Below the pieces are notes generated by a model that searched no databases, was not told the origin of the DNA, and saw only the letters and a program-made list of their open reading frames with translations. A DNA stretch of 64,000 nucleotides from NCBI RefSeq assembly GCF_018343775.1, contig NZ_CP074349.1, positions 2,408,001 to 2,472,000 on the forward strand. The letters run 5' to 3'. Shown here piece after piece: positions 35,628 through 44,809 of this stretch (position 1 is its first letter; every line of letters begins with the position of its first letter). The stretch comes from Pseudomonas cichorii. GTDB taxonomy: Bacteria > Pseudomonadota > Gammaproteobacteria > Pseudomonadales > Pseudomonadaceae. The position numbers were made by a program, and so were the translations under genes.

Positions 35628-36837
35628 GAATGACCTCTTGGGCAGGAGCGTTAGACGAAGTGGATGAAGCGCGTTCAAGGCGGCGACGCAGCCGCAACGC
35701 AGGCCATAGAGAAAGGCAGGCAATGGCCGCCAGAATGGCCAGCAACGCTGGATAGCCCAGGTGATGGGCGACTTGCAGGGCGGCCATGGAACCGAGCATG
35801 GCAATGGCAGCATCCACCGATTGCAGCAGGGCATAGTCCGAGGCCGGTTGGTGCGCTCGTACGACGCCCATCAACAGGTTGTAGAGCGTGACAAAGCTGA
35901 TGGCCGCCGCGACATTGACCAGCGCGAACAGCGCCAGCCAGGCCGTGAGGCTGTAGAGCGTGGCGCCCAGCGCCGCCGCCACGGCAATCGCGGCGTGGAT
36001 GGCCATGGCGGGCAGCAGGCAACGCCAGGCGCCGAAACGCTTGGCCAGCCAGCCGCCGAGGAATACGCCAAGAGCGCTGGCGAGGGTGCCGTACAACGTT
36101 GTTACAAAACCCAGGTCCGCGAGACTCAAGCCTTGATCCAGCAAGAGCACGGTTTGTACGGTCATCAGGCCGCGCATTGCCAGGTAGTAGATGGCGGTCA
36201 GGCAGAGCGCAGGCCACAGGGCCGTGAAGCTGCTGAGGTCCAGCCTTGGAGGTCGCGTTGGTTCAGTGCTGACCGTGCTGGCCGGTAGCAGGCTCACCGG
36301 CAATAACAGCAACAGTGAAACCGCCGCCATCCCGGTAAAGCCCGCACGCCAGCCCCAGTGCTCGGCCAGGTACAGAAACACGAACGAGCCGAACACCACG
36401 CCCAGATAACTGCCGCCCACTTGCGCGGTATTGGCGAACGGACGACTGGCTGCATCGCAAGTGGTAATGGTGATGCCGTCGGCATAGATGTCATGACTGG
36501 CCGAGAGCAACGCCAGCAACATCAGGCCGGCCATGATCGGGTAGATCGAATGCTCCGGTGCCAGAAAGCCGAGCGTCAGCAGGGTCACCGCCATGCACAG
36601 TTGCAGGATCACCAGGCTGCCCAGGTAGCGATTGCCGCGCAGGGGGATGCTGTGGCGTTCGCACCAGGGTGCCCAGAGAAACTTGCCGACCCAGGGCAGG
36701 AACGTCAGCGACAGCAAACTGAGGCTGGCAAGGTCCAGCCCCTTATGACGGAAGTAGCCGACCACCCCTTGCAGCATCAAGGCCGTGAGCATGCCTTGAT
36801 GCAGGTAGTAACACCAATAAGGCAGATAGCGGCTCAT
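35614..36837 (-). CDS. ybtX: MFS siderophore transporter (YbtX/RhtX/FptX-like)
   Basis: The 407-residue protein has about 12 hydrophobic helices and the MFS loop between helices 2 and 3 (WAPWCERHS). The N terminus YWCYYLHQGMLTALMLQGVVGYF resembles AmpG-like transporters of the RhtX/FptX family, which move ferric-siderophores across the inner membrane. Yersinia ybtX is at the other end of its cluster; here the gene lies between irp2 and irp1 with overlaps on both sides (4 and 14 bases). It could import ferric siderophore or export the product. I favour import by family. Confidence 0.85.
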   Translation of the reverse strand: MSRYLPYWCYYLHQGMLTALMLQGVVGYFRHKGLDLASLSLLSLTFLPWVGKFLWAPWCERHSIPLRGNRYLGSLVILQLCMAVTLLTLGFLAPEHSIYPIMAGLMLLALLSASHDIYADGITITTCDAASRPFANTAQVGGSYLGVVFGSFVFLYLAEHWGWRAGFTGMAAVSLLLLLPVSLLPASTVSTEPTRPPRLDLSSFTALWPALCLTAIYYLAMRGLMTVQTVLLLDQGLSLADLGFVTTLYGTLASALGVFLGGWLAKRFGAWRCLLPAMAIHAAIAVAAALGATLYSLTAWLALFALVNVAAAISFVTLYNLLMGVVRAHQPASDYALLQSVDAAIAMLGSMAALQVAHHLGYPALLAILAAIACLSLWPALRLRRRLERASSTSSNAPAQEVIHAHL

Positions 36838-39800
36838 GAAGCACTCCCGATGCGACGTAAGCGCCTGGCATTGCGCTGGGTCAACTGGGTACGACGCGCC
36901 TGTTCCAGGTCTTCGCTGACTGGCGCTGTCTGGCTCAGGTGCAAGGCCAGCGCATGGGCATTGGGGTAGCCGAACAGATCCGTGACTTGCAGTTGCGGAT
37001 AGCCCGATTGAGTCAGACGGATATGCAACTGCACCAGCTTCAGGGAGCTGGCGCCCGCATCGAAGAAGTTCTGCCGGGCGTCGTGCAGTTTCAGCCCCAT
37101 CACTTCACTGAAGCTCTGGCGGATCTGCTCGACGATCTGCTCATCGACCTGGCTGCCGGTGTCCACCGGCGTCGGTACTGGCAGTGCGCGGGGCAGGGTG
37201 GCGATTGAGGCCCCTGCCTGTTTGCGCGCCACCAGTTGCTCCAGCGGCAAGGCCCATGCCTGCGGTTGTTCGGCCAACTGATGCAACAGGGCAACATACT
37301 GGGTGAACATGGCGCGCAGCATGGCGGGCTCGAACAGCGCTTCGACCGCATCCCAGTTCAGGCACAGGTCGCCCTCCGACTCGTAGACCTGATGATCCAG
37401 CCAGATCTGTGGCGTCTGGGAAATGCCCCAGACCGGTTTGAGCCAGGACGACTCGGCCATGAAGCGGCCTTTGTCGAAGCCCAGCGCGCTGGTGAACACC
37501 ACCGGCATCTGCGCGGCAGCCATACCGTTGCGCCTGGCCAGCTCACGCATCACCCGGATGGCCGAGTGATCCCGCTGGGCCAGGTCGCGCCAGAGCCGCT
37601 GTTGCAGGCGTTGAGCGCTGCCGAGCCACTGGCCGGTCGGTTGCCAGGCCAGCAACAGCAATGACGTGAAGTCGCCCAGTACCCGGTCGATGTGCGGGTG
37701 CAACGGCTGACGGTCGAACAGCGTCAGGGTCAGTTCACGCTCGCTGCTCCAGGCCGAAAGCACGGCGGCGAATGCACTGAGCAGCAGGCCTGAAGGCGTC
37801 AACTGGTGCTGGTGTGCCTGGGCTTTCAGGCGTTCCCAGGTGTCTGCCGGAATCCGTTCGGCCAGACGCACGAAGCGTGGCGTGCCGACTTCGCTCGGGT
37901 CCTGGCGCAATGGCAGGCGCGGCGCGGACGGCAGACTGTCCAGACGGCGCTGCCAGTAGGCCTGGGCGTTGACGGCCTCGCGTTGCTCGGCACGCAGGCA
38001 CTGGTAATCCCTGAAGCCGATATCGATAGGCTCCAGTTCGCGGTCGGGTTGCTGATACAGCACTTCCAGTTCGGCCAGCAGAATCTGCATGCTCATACCG
38101 TCGAGCAACAGGTTGTCCAGGCTGATGAACACGCTGCTGTGCGTGCCGCCATCCTCGGCGATTTGCACATCGAACAATGGCCATTGTTCCGGGTTCAGCA
38201 CTTGATGCGACAGGCGATCACGCAGCGCCAGGGTTTCCGGGGCCTGCAGCGAGCTGACGCGGTGACGTTGCGGCACAAAGGCGGGAACCTGCTCCAGCAC
38301 TTGCATGCGCCCGTCACGCACCACTGCGCGCAGTGTGTCGTGGCGGTCGATCAACTGCTGCCAGACCGACTCGAAGCGCTGGATATCCAGTTGCTCGACG
38401 TTGAACTCGACAAAGAAATGCGCACCTACGCCGCCCAGTACGAAACCGGGCTGGCGACCCACCAGGTAGGCTTCCTGCACATCGCTCAAGGCAAAAGGTT
38501 GATAGCGGCCAGCGGGATCATGTTGCAGGGTTGTCGCAGGCGCGCTGTTGTCGGCGACCAGAGTGGCCGCGAACGCTTGCAGACCCGGGAAGTTGAACAG
38601 GTCATCGAGCCGGGCGCGATAGCCATGCTTGCCCAGTTCGCCGATCAGTCGGGTGGCCAGCAGAGAGTCGCCGCCCAGCTGGAAGAACTGGCTTTGGCAA
38701 TGGACCGGACCGGTCTGCAACAGCTCTTCCCAGAGACGGGCCAGCAATTGCTCGCGGTCGGTGCTCGGGGCCTGAGTGTCGTCGAGGATTTCGACGGCAG
38801 GCTTGCAGAGCTGGGCTAGAGTCTTGTGGTCGATCTTGCCATTGGCTGTCAGGGGCAGGGCGTCGAGAAAGTACAGGCGCTGGGGGATCATATAGCCGGG
38901 CAGTTCGCCGGCCAGTGCCTTGGCCAGTCGTGCCGCGTCCGGTTTTTGCAGAGTGTCGCTGGCGCGCAGCACCAGACGTTGCACATCGCCCAGGCGATCG
39001 GCATGACCGCTGCTCAATCCGGCCTGAGCCAGCAGGGTTTGCCAGTGGGCCGTATCGTGCAGTTGTTGCGCGGCGCTCTGACCTTCGCTGAGCAGGTCGG
39101 CACTGACCAGGGCCAGCGGGGAAGCCTGCGCCAGTTCCAGCACACAGACAGCGGCGCCCGGCGCACAGAGTTTCAGCCAGCGTTGGAGTGCCAGCTCCGG
39201 CTGGTCGATGCGGTGCAACTGGTTATTGATCAACAAGACATCGGCGCTGTGGCGCAGGGTCTGGAGTTCGGCATCGGTGTCGCGACAGGCTTTGCCATGG
39301 GCAAAGCGGGCCAGACGTTCCCGGGCTTTGAGGACCAGCGCCTGGGACTCATCGATAGCCGTGTATTGCACCTGGGTGGCGCTCAGACGCTCCAGCAGAT
39401 GAACGGCGGCCACGGCGCTGCGGGCACCGGCTTCGATCAGTCGCACGGGGCGTTGCAGACGCTGGCTCAGGCGGGCAATGGAGGTCGCCAGTTGTTCGAG
39501 GGCGGCGCTGCTGCCAGCGCTTTGCATCAACAGATGTTCGGGGGACCAGTAAGGGTGATCGAGCAAGGTCCGGGCATTGCGTTGGCCGCGCAGGATATCG
39601 CTGAGTGCGTCGTGGTGAGCGTTCAACGCTTCCTTGAGGGCGTAAGTCGAATCGTTGTCGGCGTTGCTGACCGATTCGGCGCTGTGTGTGCGCTGCCATT
39701 GTCCATCGGCATTGCAGTGCAGGCGGCCCTGGGTGCTCAACTCGTCCAGCCAGCGGCCCAACAGCGCCCGCCATTGTTCCTGAGCGCCATAGGTTTGCAG

Positions 39801-42800
39801 GGCCGCGTCGAGGCTGACCGGCGTGCTGAAGTCCAGGCCGTTGAGGGCCAGGTGCTGGATCAGAAAGTCAGCCAGCAGAGCATCTTGCGAGGTCGATAGC
39901 TCAGCAAGGCAAGGAGACGTCAGCCAGTCGCAATAGTCGGTCGGTGTGTGCGGGTCGGCTTCGACCGGGCTGCACAGGCTTGAACCCTGCGGCACGACAA
40001 AGGCCACCAGACTTTTTTCCCGTTCGCCCAGTGCCATGCTGATGGCACTCTTGACGCCTTCCAGACGGTTGAACGCTGCGTCGATCTCGCCCAGTTCGAT
40101 GCGATAGCCGCCGACCTTGACCTGCTTGTCGCGACGGCCGAGGAATTCCAGGGTACCGTCGGGCCAGTAGCAGCCCATGTCGCCGGTGCGATACCAGCGT
40201 GCGCCGTCCACTTCGACGAATTGACGGGCGCTGCGCTCGATGTCGTTGAAGTAGCCTTGTGCGACGCCGATACCGCCGATCCACAGCTCCCCCGCAACCC
40301 AGTCGGGGCAGTCGCGGCCCAGCTCATCCACCACGCGATAGCTCTGGTTGGCCAGCGGCTGGCCGTAGGGAATCGAGCGCCAATTCGGCTCGACACGCGC
40401 CACGGTGCAGGTGTTGGACCAGATCGCCGCTTCCGTCGCACCGCCCATGGCCACGAACTCGCCGTCGGCGCGGTACTGGTGATAGCGCTCGGGCAGGTCC
40501 AGGCCGATCCAGTCGCCGGACAGCATGACCACCCGCAGATGCGCCGGGCTGTTCAGCTCGAAGCCTTCGCTGTAGGTCAGCAGCATGTCGAACAGGGCAG
40601 GTACGCTGTTCCATAGCGTGATGCCGTGTTTCACGATCAGGTCGCACCACAGCGCAGGATCACGGCGCTGCTGCTCGTTGACCAACACCACCGAAGCGCC
40701 TGAACCGAGCACGCCGAAGATGTCGTAGACCGACAGGTCGAAATGCAGCGCCGAGAGGGCCAGTACCCGGTCGTTTTCGTCGACTTGATGGCGCTGGCTG
40801 ATATCCACGCAGGTGTTCAGGGCGCTCTGATGGCTGATGACCACGCCTTTGGGTTCGCCGGTGGAACCTGAGGTGTAGATGATGTAGGCCGGTTGTTGCA
40901 CATCCACGGCCACTTGCTGAAACAGCGGTTCACCGAGGATTGCCTGCTGCCAGTCGAGACGGTTGTCGATTTCGTTTTCGCGAGGTTCGTCCGCGCTGGT
41001 CAGCACGCACTTGACCCCGGCACCTTTATAGATTCCCAGACGTCGCGCCAGCGGTTGATCAGGCGGCACGGGAACGTAAATGGCTCCGGCCTTGAGAATG
41101 CCCAGTACGGCAATGATCTGGCCGATATCCTTGAACATGCTGACCGCGACCGTATCGCCTGCGCTCACGCCTCGGGCTTGCAGGCTGCCGGCAAGGCGAC
41201 TGGCCTGATCGATCAACTGGGCAAAACTCAACTGACGCTCGCCCTGAATCAGCGCGATGGCATCTGGACGGTGTACGGCCTGGGCGAAAACAGCGTCGTG
41301 CAGCAGGCCGGCAGGCACAGGACGCGCCGTGGCGTTCGCCAGCTCGCGGACCACGCGCTGGGTGGCAGGCATCAGTTCCGGCAGCGGACGTGACCAGCCG
41401 CTCGGGTCAGCAATCAAGGCCAGCACCTGCTCGAAATAGACCTCGAACAGCGTGTCGGTCAGCCCTTTGGGGAACAGGTCGTTGTTGCTGTCCCATTGCA
41501 GCATGATCTGGCCACGGTGCTCGAACGCCAGGTGGTCGATCCACACCTGCGGGGTCTGGGAAATGCCCCAGCCCGGTTCGCCGATGGAGCTTGCTTCGGC
41601 TTCGCCATACAGCGGGCGTCCCAGATTGCTGGTGAACACCAACGGCGCACCGTGGGGGTGGCGCTGGTGTTTCTTGAGTTCGCGCAGCACCTCGACGCCG
41701 GACCAGGCGCTGTGCTCATGGACCTCGGCAAACGTCCGCTGGTTGGCCAGTGCCAGTTCGGCAAAGGTCTGCCCGTCACATTCCACCGGTAACGGCAGGA
41801 TATTGGTGAAGTCGGCAATCATGCCGGACACAGCCGGATGCAGTGGCTGACGGTCGAACAGGGTCAGGTTCAGCAGCAGTTTCTGTTGCCCGCTCCAGCG
41901 GCCCAGCACCGCGCTGAACAATGTGGCCAGCGCCATGGTCGGGGTTACGCCGTGGTTGCCGGCGTGCTCCTTGAAAACCTGCCATTGCCCGGCGTCCAGT
42001 TGTCCGCGGCGGCGGCTGATACGGACCTGTTCGATACGCTCGGGTTCTTGCGCCAAGGGCAGGATCGGGGCCAGCGGCAAATCGTCCAGACGTGCCATCC
42101 ACCAGGCTTTGGCCTGTTCGATACGTGCCTGATCGTTGCGCTCGACCTGTGTCAGGTAACTGCAAAAGTCGTAATCGGTGGGCGAGGGTGGCAGCGGCTG
42201 GTCCGCTATCAGGGCAATCAGTTCCTCGAACAGCTGGTTGAAGCTGGCGGCATCGCAGACCAGCAGGTCGATATTGACCAGCAGCCGGTGTTTGCCTTCA
42301 GGCAGCAGGCACAACTGGAAGTCGAAGGTTTCACCGATCTCGACCTGCAGGCGACGATGGCCCAGTTGCTCACGCAATTGCAGGAGGGTTTGCTGGCGCG
42401 AAGCCTGGTCGTGCTGACGCAGGTCATGAACCTTCAGGCCCGGCCATGAGGCGTGTGGTTGCCATTGCTGGCGACCGTTGGCCAGAAAGCGGGTCTTGAG
42501 CATCGGATGGCGTTCGATCAGTTGATAGATCGCAGGCTCCAGCACCTGTGCTGTCAGCCCATGGCCATCGAATTCCTGATACAGATGGCAACCCACGCCG
42601 CCCAGTGGCTGCTCGCTGGAGCGGCCGACCAGATAAGCGTGCTGCACGGCGGTCAGCGGGAATGGCTGGCCATCGCTCATGCGCGGTAGCGGCTCTGTCG
42701 TTTGTGGTACAGCGGCACCCGGAGCTTTGGCGCGGGCATTGGTCAGCAGGTTTTGCCAGCCTTCCAGCGTCGGGTGGTCATAAAGCTCGCTCAAGGTCAC

Positions 42801-43004
42801 CTTGAAGCCCAGGCGACGAAAGCGATTGAGCCAGGCCATCAGGTGCATTGAATCAAGGCCCAGCCGTAGAAGGTTGGCATCGCCTGGTAGCTGTTCGACG
42901 GGCAAGCGAAGTTGCTTGGCGATTTCATCAACCAGTGTTGCAGGGTCGAAGTCTTCAAGCGTTGTGCCGCGCGTAGTCGAGGCTTTTCTGGTCGATGTGT
43001 ACAT
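36834..43004 (-). CDS. irp2: Yersiniabactin nonribosomal peptide synthetase HMWP2
   Basis: The 2056-residue synthetase (Yersinia about 2035) joins salicylate to two cysteines and cyclises both. Domains in order: aryl carrier (Ser in LGLDSMH, about 49), cyclisation 1 (about 115-530; IDLLVCDAAS fits DxxxxDxxS), cysteine adenylation (YTSGSTGEPKG near 705, YRTGDMG, GGYRIELGEID), and an insert of about 300 residues with a degenerate methyltransferase fold (LIEAGARSAV). Then come the adenylation tail (LTANGKIDH), carrier (LGGDSLLA near 1446), cyclisation 2 (from 1508; LDNLLLDGMS) and carrier (GASSLKL near 1986). The insert matches the epimerase-like domain known in HMWP2/PchE. GGAG precedes the ATG at 43004. 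It overlaps the MFS gene by four bases. Confidence 0.96.
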   Translation of the reverse strand: MYTSTRKASTTRGTTLEDFDPATLVDEIAKQLRLPVEQLPGDANLLRLGLDSMHLMAWLNRFRRLGFKVTLSELYDHPTLEGWQNLLTNARAKAPGAAVPQTTEPLPRMSDGQPFPLTAVQHAYLVGRSSEQPLGGVGCHLYQEFDGHGLTAQVLEPAIYQLIERHPMLKTRFLANGRQQWQPHASWPGLKVHDLRQHDQASRQQTLLQLREQLGHRRLQVEIGETFDFQLCLLPEGKHRLLVNIDLLVCDAASFNQLFEELIALIADQPLPPSPTDYDFCSYLTQVERNDQARIEQAKAWWMARLDDLPLAPILPLAQEPERIEQVRISRRRGQLDAGQWQVFKEHAGNHGVTPTMALATLFSAVLGRWSGQQKLLLNLTLFDRQPLHPAVSGMIADFTNILPLPVECDGQTFAELALANQRTFAEVHEHSAWSGVEVLRELKKHQRHPHGAPLVFTSNLGRPLYGEAEASSIGEPGWGISQTPQVWIDHLAFEHRGQIMLQWDSNNDLFPKGLTDTLFEVYFEQVLALIADPSGWSRPLPELMPATQRVVRELANATARPVPAGLLHDAVFAQAVHRPDAIALIQGERQLSFAQLIDQASRLAGSLQARGVSAGDTVAVSMFKDIGQIIAVLGILKAGAIYVPVPPDQPLARRLGIYKGAGVKCVLTSADEPRENEIDNRLDWQQAILGEPLFQQVAVDVQQPAYIIYTSGSTGEPKGVVISHQSALNTCVDISQRHQVDENDRVLALSALHFDLSVYDIFGVLGSGASVVLVNEQQRRDPALWCDLIVKHGITLWNSVPALFDMLLTYSEGFELNSPAHLRVVMLSGDWIGLDLPERYHQYRADGEFVAMGGATEAAIWSNTCTVARVEPNWRSIPYGQPLANQSYRVVDELGRDCPDWVAGELWIGGIGVAQGYFNDIERSARQFVEVDGARWYRTGDMGCYWPDGTLEFLGRRDKQVKVGGYRIELGEIDAAFNRLEGVKSAISMALGEREKSLVAFVVPQGSSLCSPVEADPHTPTDYCDWLTSPCLAELSTSQDALLADFLIQHLALNGLDFSTPVSLDAALQTYGAQEQWRALLGRWLDELSTQGRLHCNADGQWQRTHSAESVSNADNDSTYALKEALNAHHDALSDILRGQRNARTLLDHPYWSPEHLLMQSAGSSAALEQLATSIARLSQRLQRPVRLIEAGARSAVAAVHLLERLSATQVQYTAIDESQALVLKARERLARFAHGKACRDTDAELQTLRHSADVLLINNQLHRIDQPELALQRWLKLCAPGAAVCVLELAQASPLALVSADLLSEGQSAAQQLHDTAHWQTLLAQAGLSSGHADRLGDVQRLVLRASDTLQKPDAARLAKALAGELPGYMIPQRLYFLDALPLTANGKIDHKTLAQLCKPAVEILDDTQAPSTDREQLLARLWEELLQTGPVHCQSQFFQLGGDSLLATRLIGELGKHGYRARLDDLFNFPGLQAFAATLVADNSAPATTLQHDPAGRYQPFALSDVQEAYLVGRQPGFVLGGVGAHFFVEFNVEQLDIQRFESVWQQLIDRHDTLRAVVRDGRMQVLEQVPAFVPQRHRVSSLQAPETLALRDRLSHQVLNPEQWPLFDVQIAEDGGTHSSVFISLDNLLLDGMSMQILLAELEVLYQQPDRELEPIDIGFRDYQCLRAEQREAVNAQAYWQRRLDSLPSAPRLPLRQDPSEVGTPRFVRLAERIPADTWERLKAQAHQHQLTPSGLLLSAFAAVLSAWSSERELTLTLFDRQPLHPHIDRVLGDFTSLLLLAWQPTGQWLGSAQRLQQRLWRDLAQRDHSAIRVMRELARRNGMAAAQMPVVFTSALGFDKGRFMAESSWLKPVWGISQTPQIWLDHQVYESEGDLCLNWDAVEALFEPAMLRAMFTQYVALLHQLAEQPQAWALPLEQLVARKQAGASIATLPRALPVPTPVDTGSQVDEQIVEQIRQSFSEVMGLKLHDARQNFFDAGASSLKLVQLHIRLTQSGYPQLQVTDLFGYPNAHALALHLSQTAPVSEDLEQARRTQLTQRNARRLRRIGSAS

Positions 43005-43063
43005 GGTAAGACTCCATCCAGACAAGTACTCGTGCCGCGCAGGATTTGCGCGGCGCGTAGGGT

Positions 43064-44809
43064 TCAGGTGTTCAGGTTCCAGTGCCGTGCCCGGCTCTGC
43101 TGATTCCATAAATGTGCGTAAAGACCGTTCAGCTCCAGAAGCTCGTCGTGACGGCCCTGTTCGACGATGCGCCCGCGATCCATGACCAGAATCTGGTCGG
43201 CGTGCTGAATGTTGTGCAGACGGTGAGCGATGACCAGCACGGTGCGGTCACGCACCAGCGCATCCAGTCCCAGTTGAATAGCGGCTTCCGAGGACGGATC
43301 GACGCTGGAAGTGGCTTCATCGAGTAACAGGATCGGGCTGTTCTTGAGCAGGGCGCGGGCAATCGAAAGGCGCTGGCGTTCACCCCCTGAAAGCCTGCCG
43401 CCGTTTTCGCCGATTCGTGTGGCGTAACCGTCTGGCAGGGCTTCGATAAAATCGTGGGCCTGGGCAAGGCGTGCGGCGTGGATGACTTCCTGCTCGCTTG
43501 CGTCGGGCTTGCCGACCAGCAGGTTGTCGAGCACGGTGCCGGAGAACAGCGTGACGTCCTGGAAGACCATGGCGATGTGTTCTTGCAGGCAATGGCTGCC
43601 AATCTCACGGGCCTCGATGCCGCCAATCTGCAATTGGCCGCTGTCGATGTCCCAGAGCCTTGCGACCAGATGCGCCAGGGTGCTTTTGCCTGCTCCGCTC
43701 GGGCCGACCAGTGCGGTCAGGGTGCCCGCTGGCAGGTGGCAGGAAATACCGTCGATCACCGTCGATTCACGCTCGGCGTAGCTGAAGCGCACATTCTTGA
43801 GTTCGATGTCGAAGTGCCGGGGTTTGCGTGGCGTGGACGGCTCCGGCATCGGCGCCTGTTCCAGCAACTGCTCGGTGCGGGTCAGCGCCAGATGGCCGAA
43901 GCGCAGCAGCAGGGTGGAGAAACCCAGGTCGATGGCCTGGCGATACAGCGGCAGGGACAGCACGGTAAAGATGAGCAGGTTTTCGATACTCAACTGCCCT
44001 TTGAGCAGCAGGTTGCAGCCCAGCAGCACCATCAGGATGAAACCGGCTTCGATCACCAGCCCGAACAGCCCGACCCAGGGTGCCGGTTTCAGTTCGATGC
44101 TGACCATTGCCTGATGTTGCGCATCCATCACTTTGTTCAAGCGTTGCAGGGCGCTGCCGAACCGGCCGAAGCTGCGGATCACCGCAATGCCTTGAATGTA
44201 TTCCTGCAACGCTGCCTGGGTGCGGTTGTTATTGGTGAGCATGCGGTCGGCATGCACCAGGGTCTTGCGGATCGCCACATAGATGGCCAGGCAGGCCAAT
44301 GGCAGCATGGCCAGTACGGCGCAGGCCAGCACGGGTTCCAGCCAGAACAGGAAGATCAGGAGAAAGGCCAGCTTCGCAAGCGACAGGGCGAAGACGCCGA
44401 GAAAGTGTGACCAGAGATGCTCTACCAGTGCCAGGTCACCGGTGACCCGAGCGCTGATTTCGCCGCTGTGGGTCTTGCCGAACCAGCCAAGAGGCAGCTT
44501 TTGCAGATGGTCCACAAGGCGAATGCGGGCGTTGGCCATCATGGCGTAGGCACCCGTGAAGATCAGCGGGGTGCCGATTGCACCGGTGACGATTCGGGCA
44601 ATCAGGCAGGCGAGCATCGCCAGTGCCAGCCCGATCACGCTCAAGGTGGTGGCCGTGCCTTTGAGCAGGCTGTCGAGCAACCCGTACAACAAAGGGTAAG
44701 GCGCAGCGCTCAGCAGGCCTTCCAGCACTGCAAGGCGCAGGCCCTGATTCAGATGAGGGTCACGCTGGCCGGCCAGGCGTTCACCGGCTCGCATCAGATT
44801 GGCGATCAT
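43064..44809 (-). CDS. ybtQ: ABC transporter half-subunit YbtQ
   Basis: The 581-residue protein has an N-terminal six-helix membrane domain (about 30-320) and a C-terminal ATPase. The ATPase has Walker A GPSGAGKST, signature LSGGERQR and Walker B ILLLDEATS. YbtP and YbtQ have exporter-type folds but in Yersinia import ferric yersiniabactin through the inner membrane. The ATG at 44809 overlaps the ybtP stop (ATGA) and has AGGAG eight bases upstream, so I prefer it to an in-frame ATG ten codons earlier. It is separated from irp2 by 59 bases in the same operon. Confidence 0.93.
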   Translation of the reverse strand: MIANLMRAGERLAGQRDPHLNQGLRLAVLEGLLSAAPYPLLYGLLDSLLKGTATTLSVIGLALAMLACLIARIVTGAIGTPLIFTGAYAMMANARIRLVDHLQKLPLGWFGKTHSGEISARVTGDLALVEHLWSHFLGVFALSLAKLAFLLIFLFWLEPVLACAVLAMLPLACLAIYVAIRKTLVHADRMLTNNNRTQAALQEYIQGIAVIRSFGRFGSALQRLNKVMDAQHQAMVSIELKPAPWVGLFGLVIEAGFILMVLLGCNLLLKGQLSIENLLIFTVLSLPLYRQAIDLGFSTLLLRFGHLALTRTEQLLEQAPMPEPSTPRKPRHFDIELKNVRFSYAERESTVIDGISCHLPAGTLTALVGPSGAGKSTLAHLVARLWDIDSGQLQIGGIEAREIGSHCLQEHIAMVFQDVTLFSGTVLDNLLVGKPDASEQEVIHAARLAQAHDFIEALPDGYATRIGENGGRLSGGERQRLSIARALLKNSPILLLDEATSSVDPSSEAAIQLGLDALVRDRTVLVIAHRLHNIQHADQILVMDRGRIVEQGRHDELLELNGLYAHLWNQQSRARHWNLNT

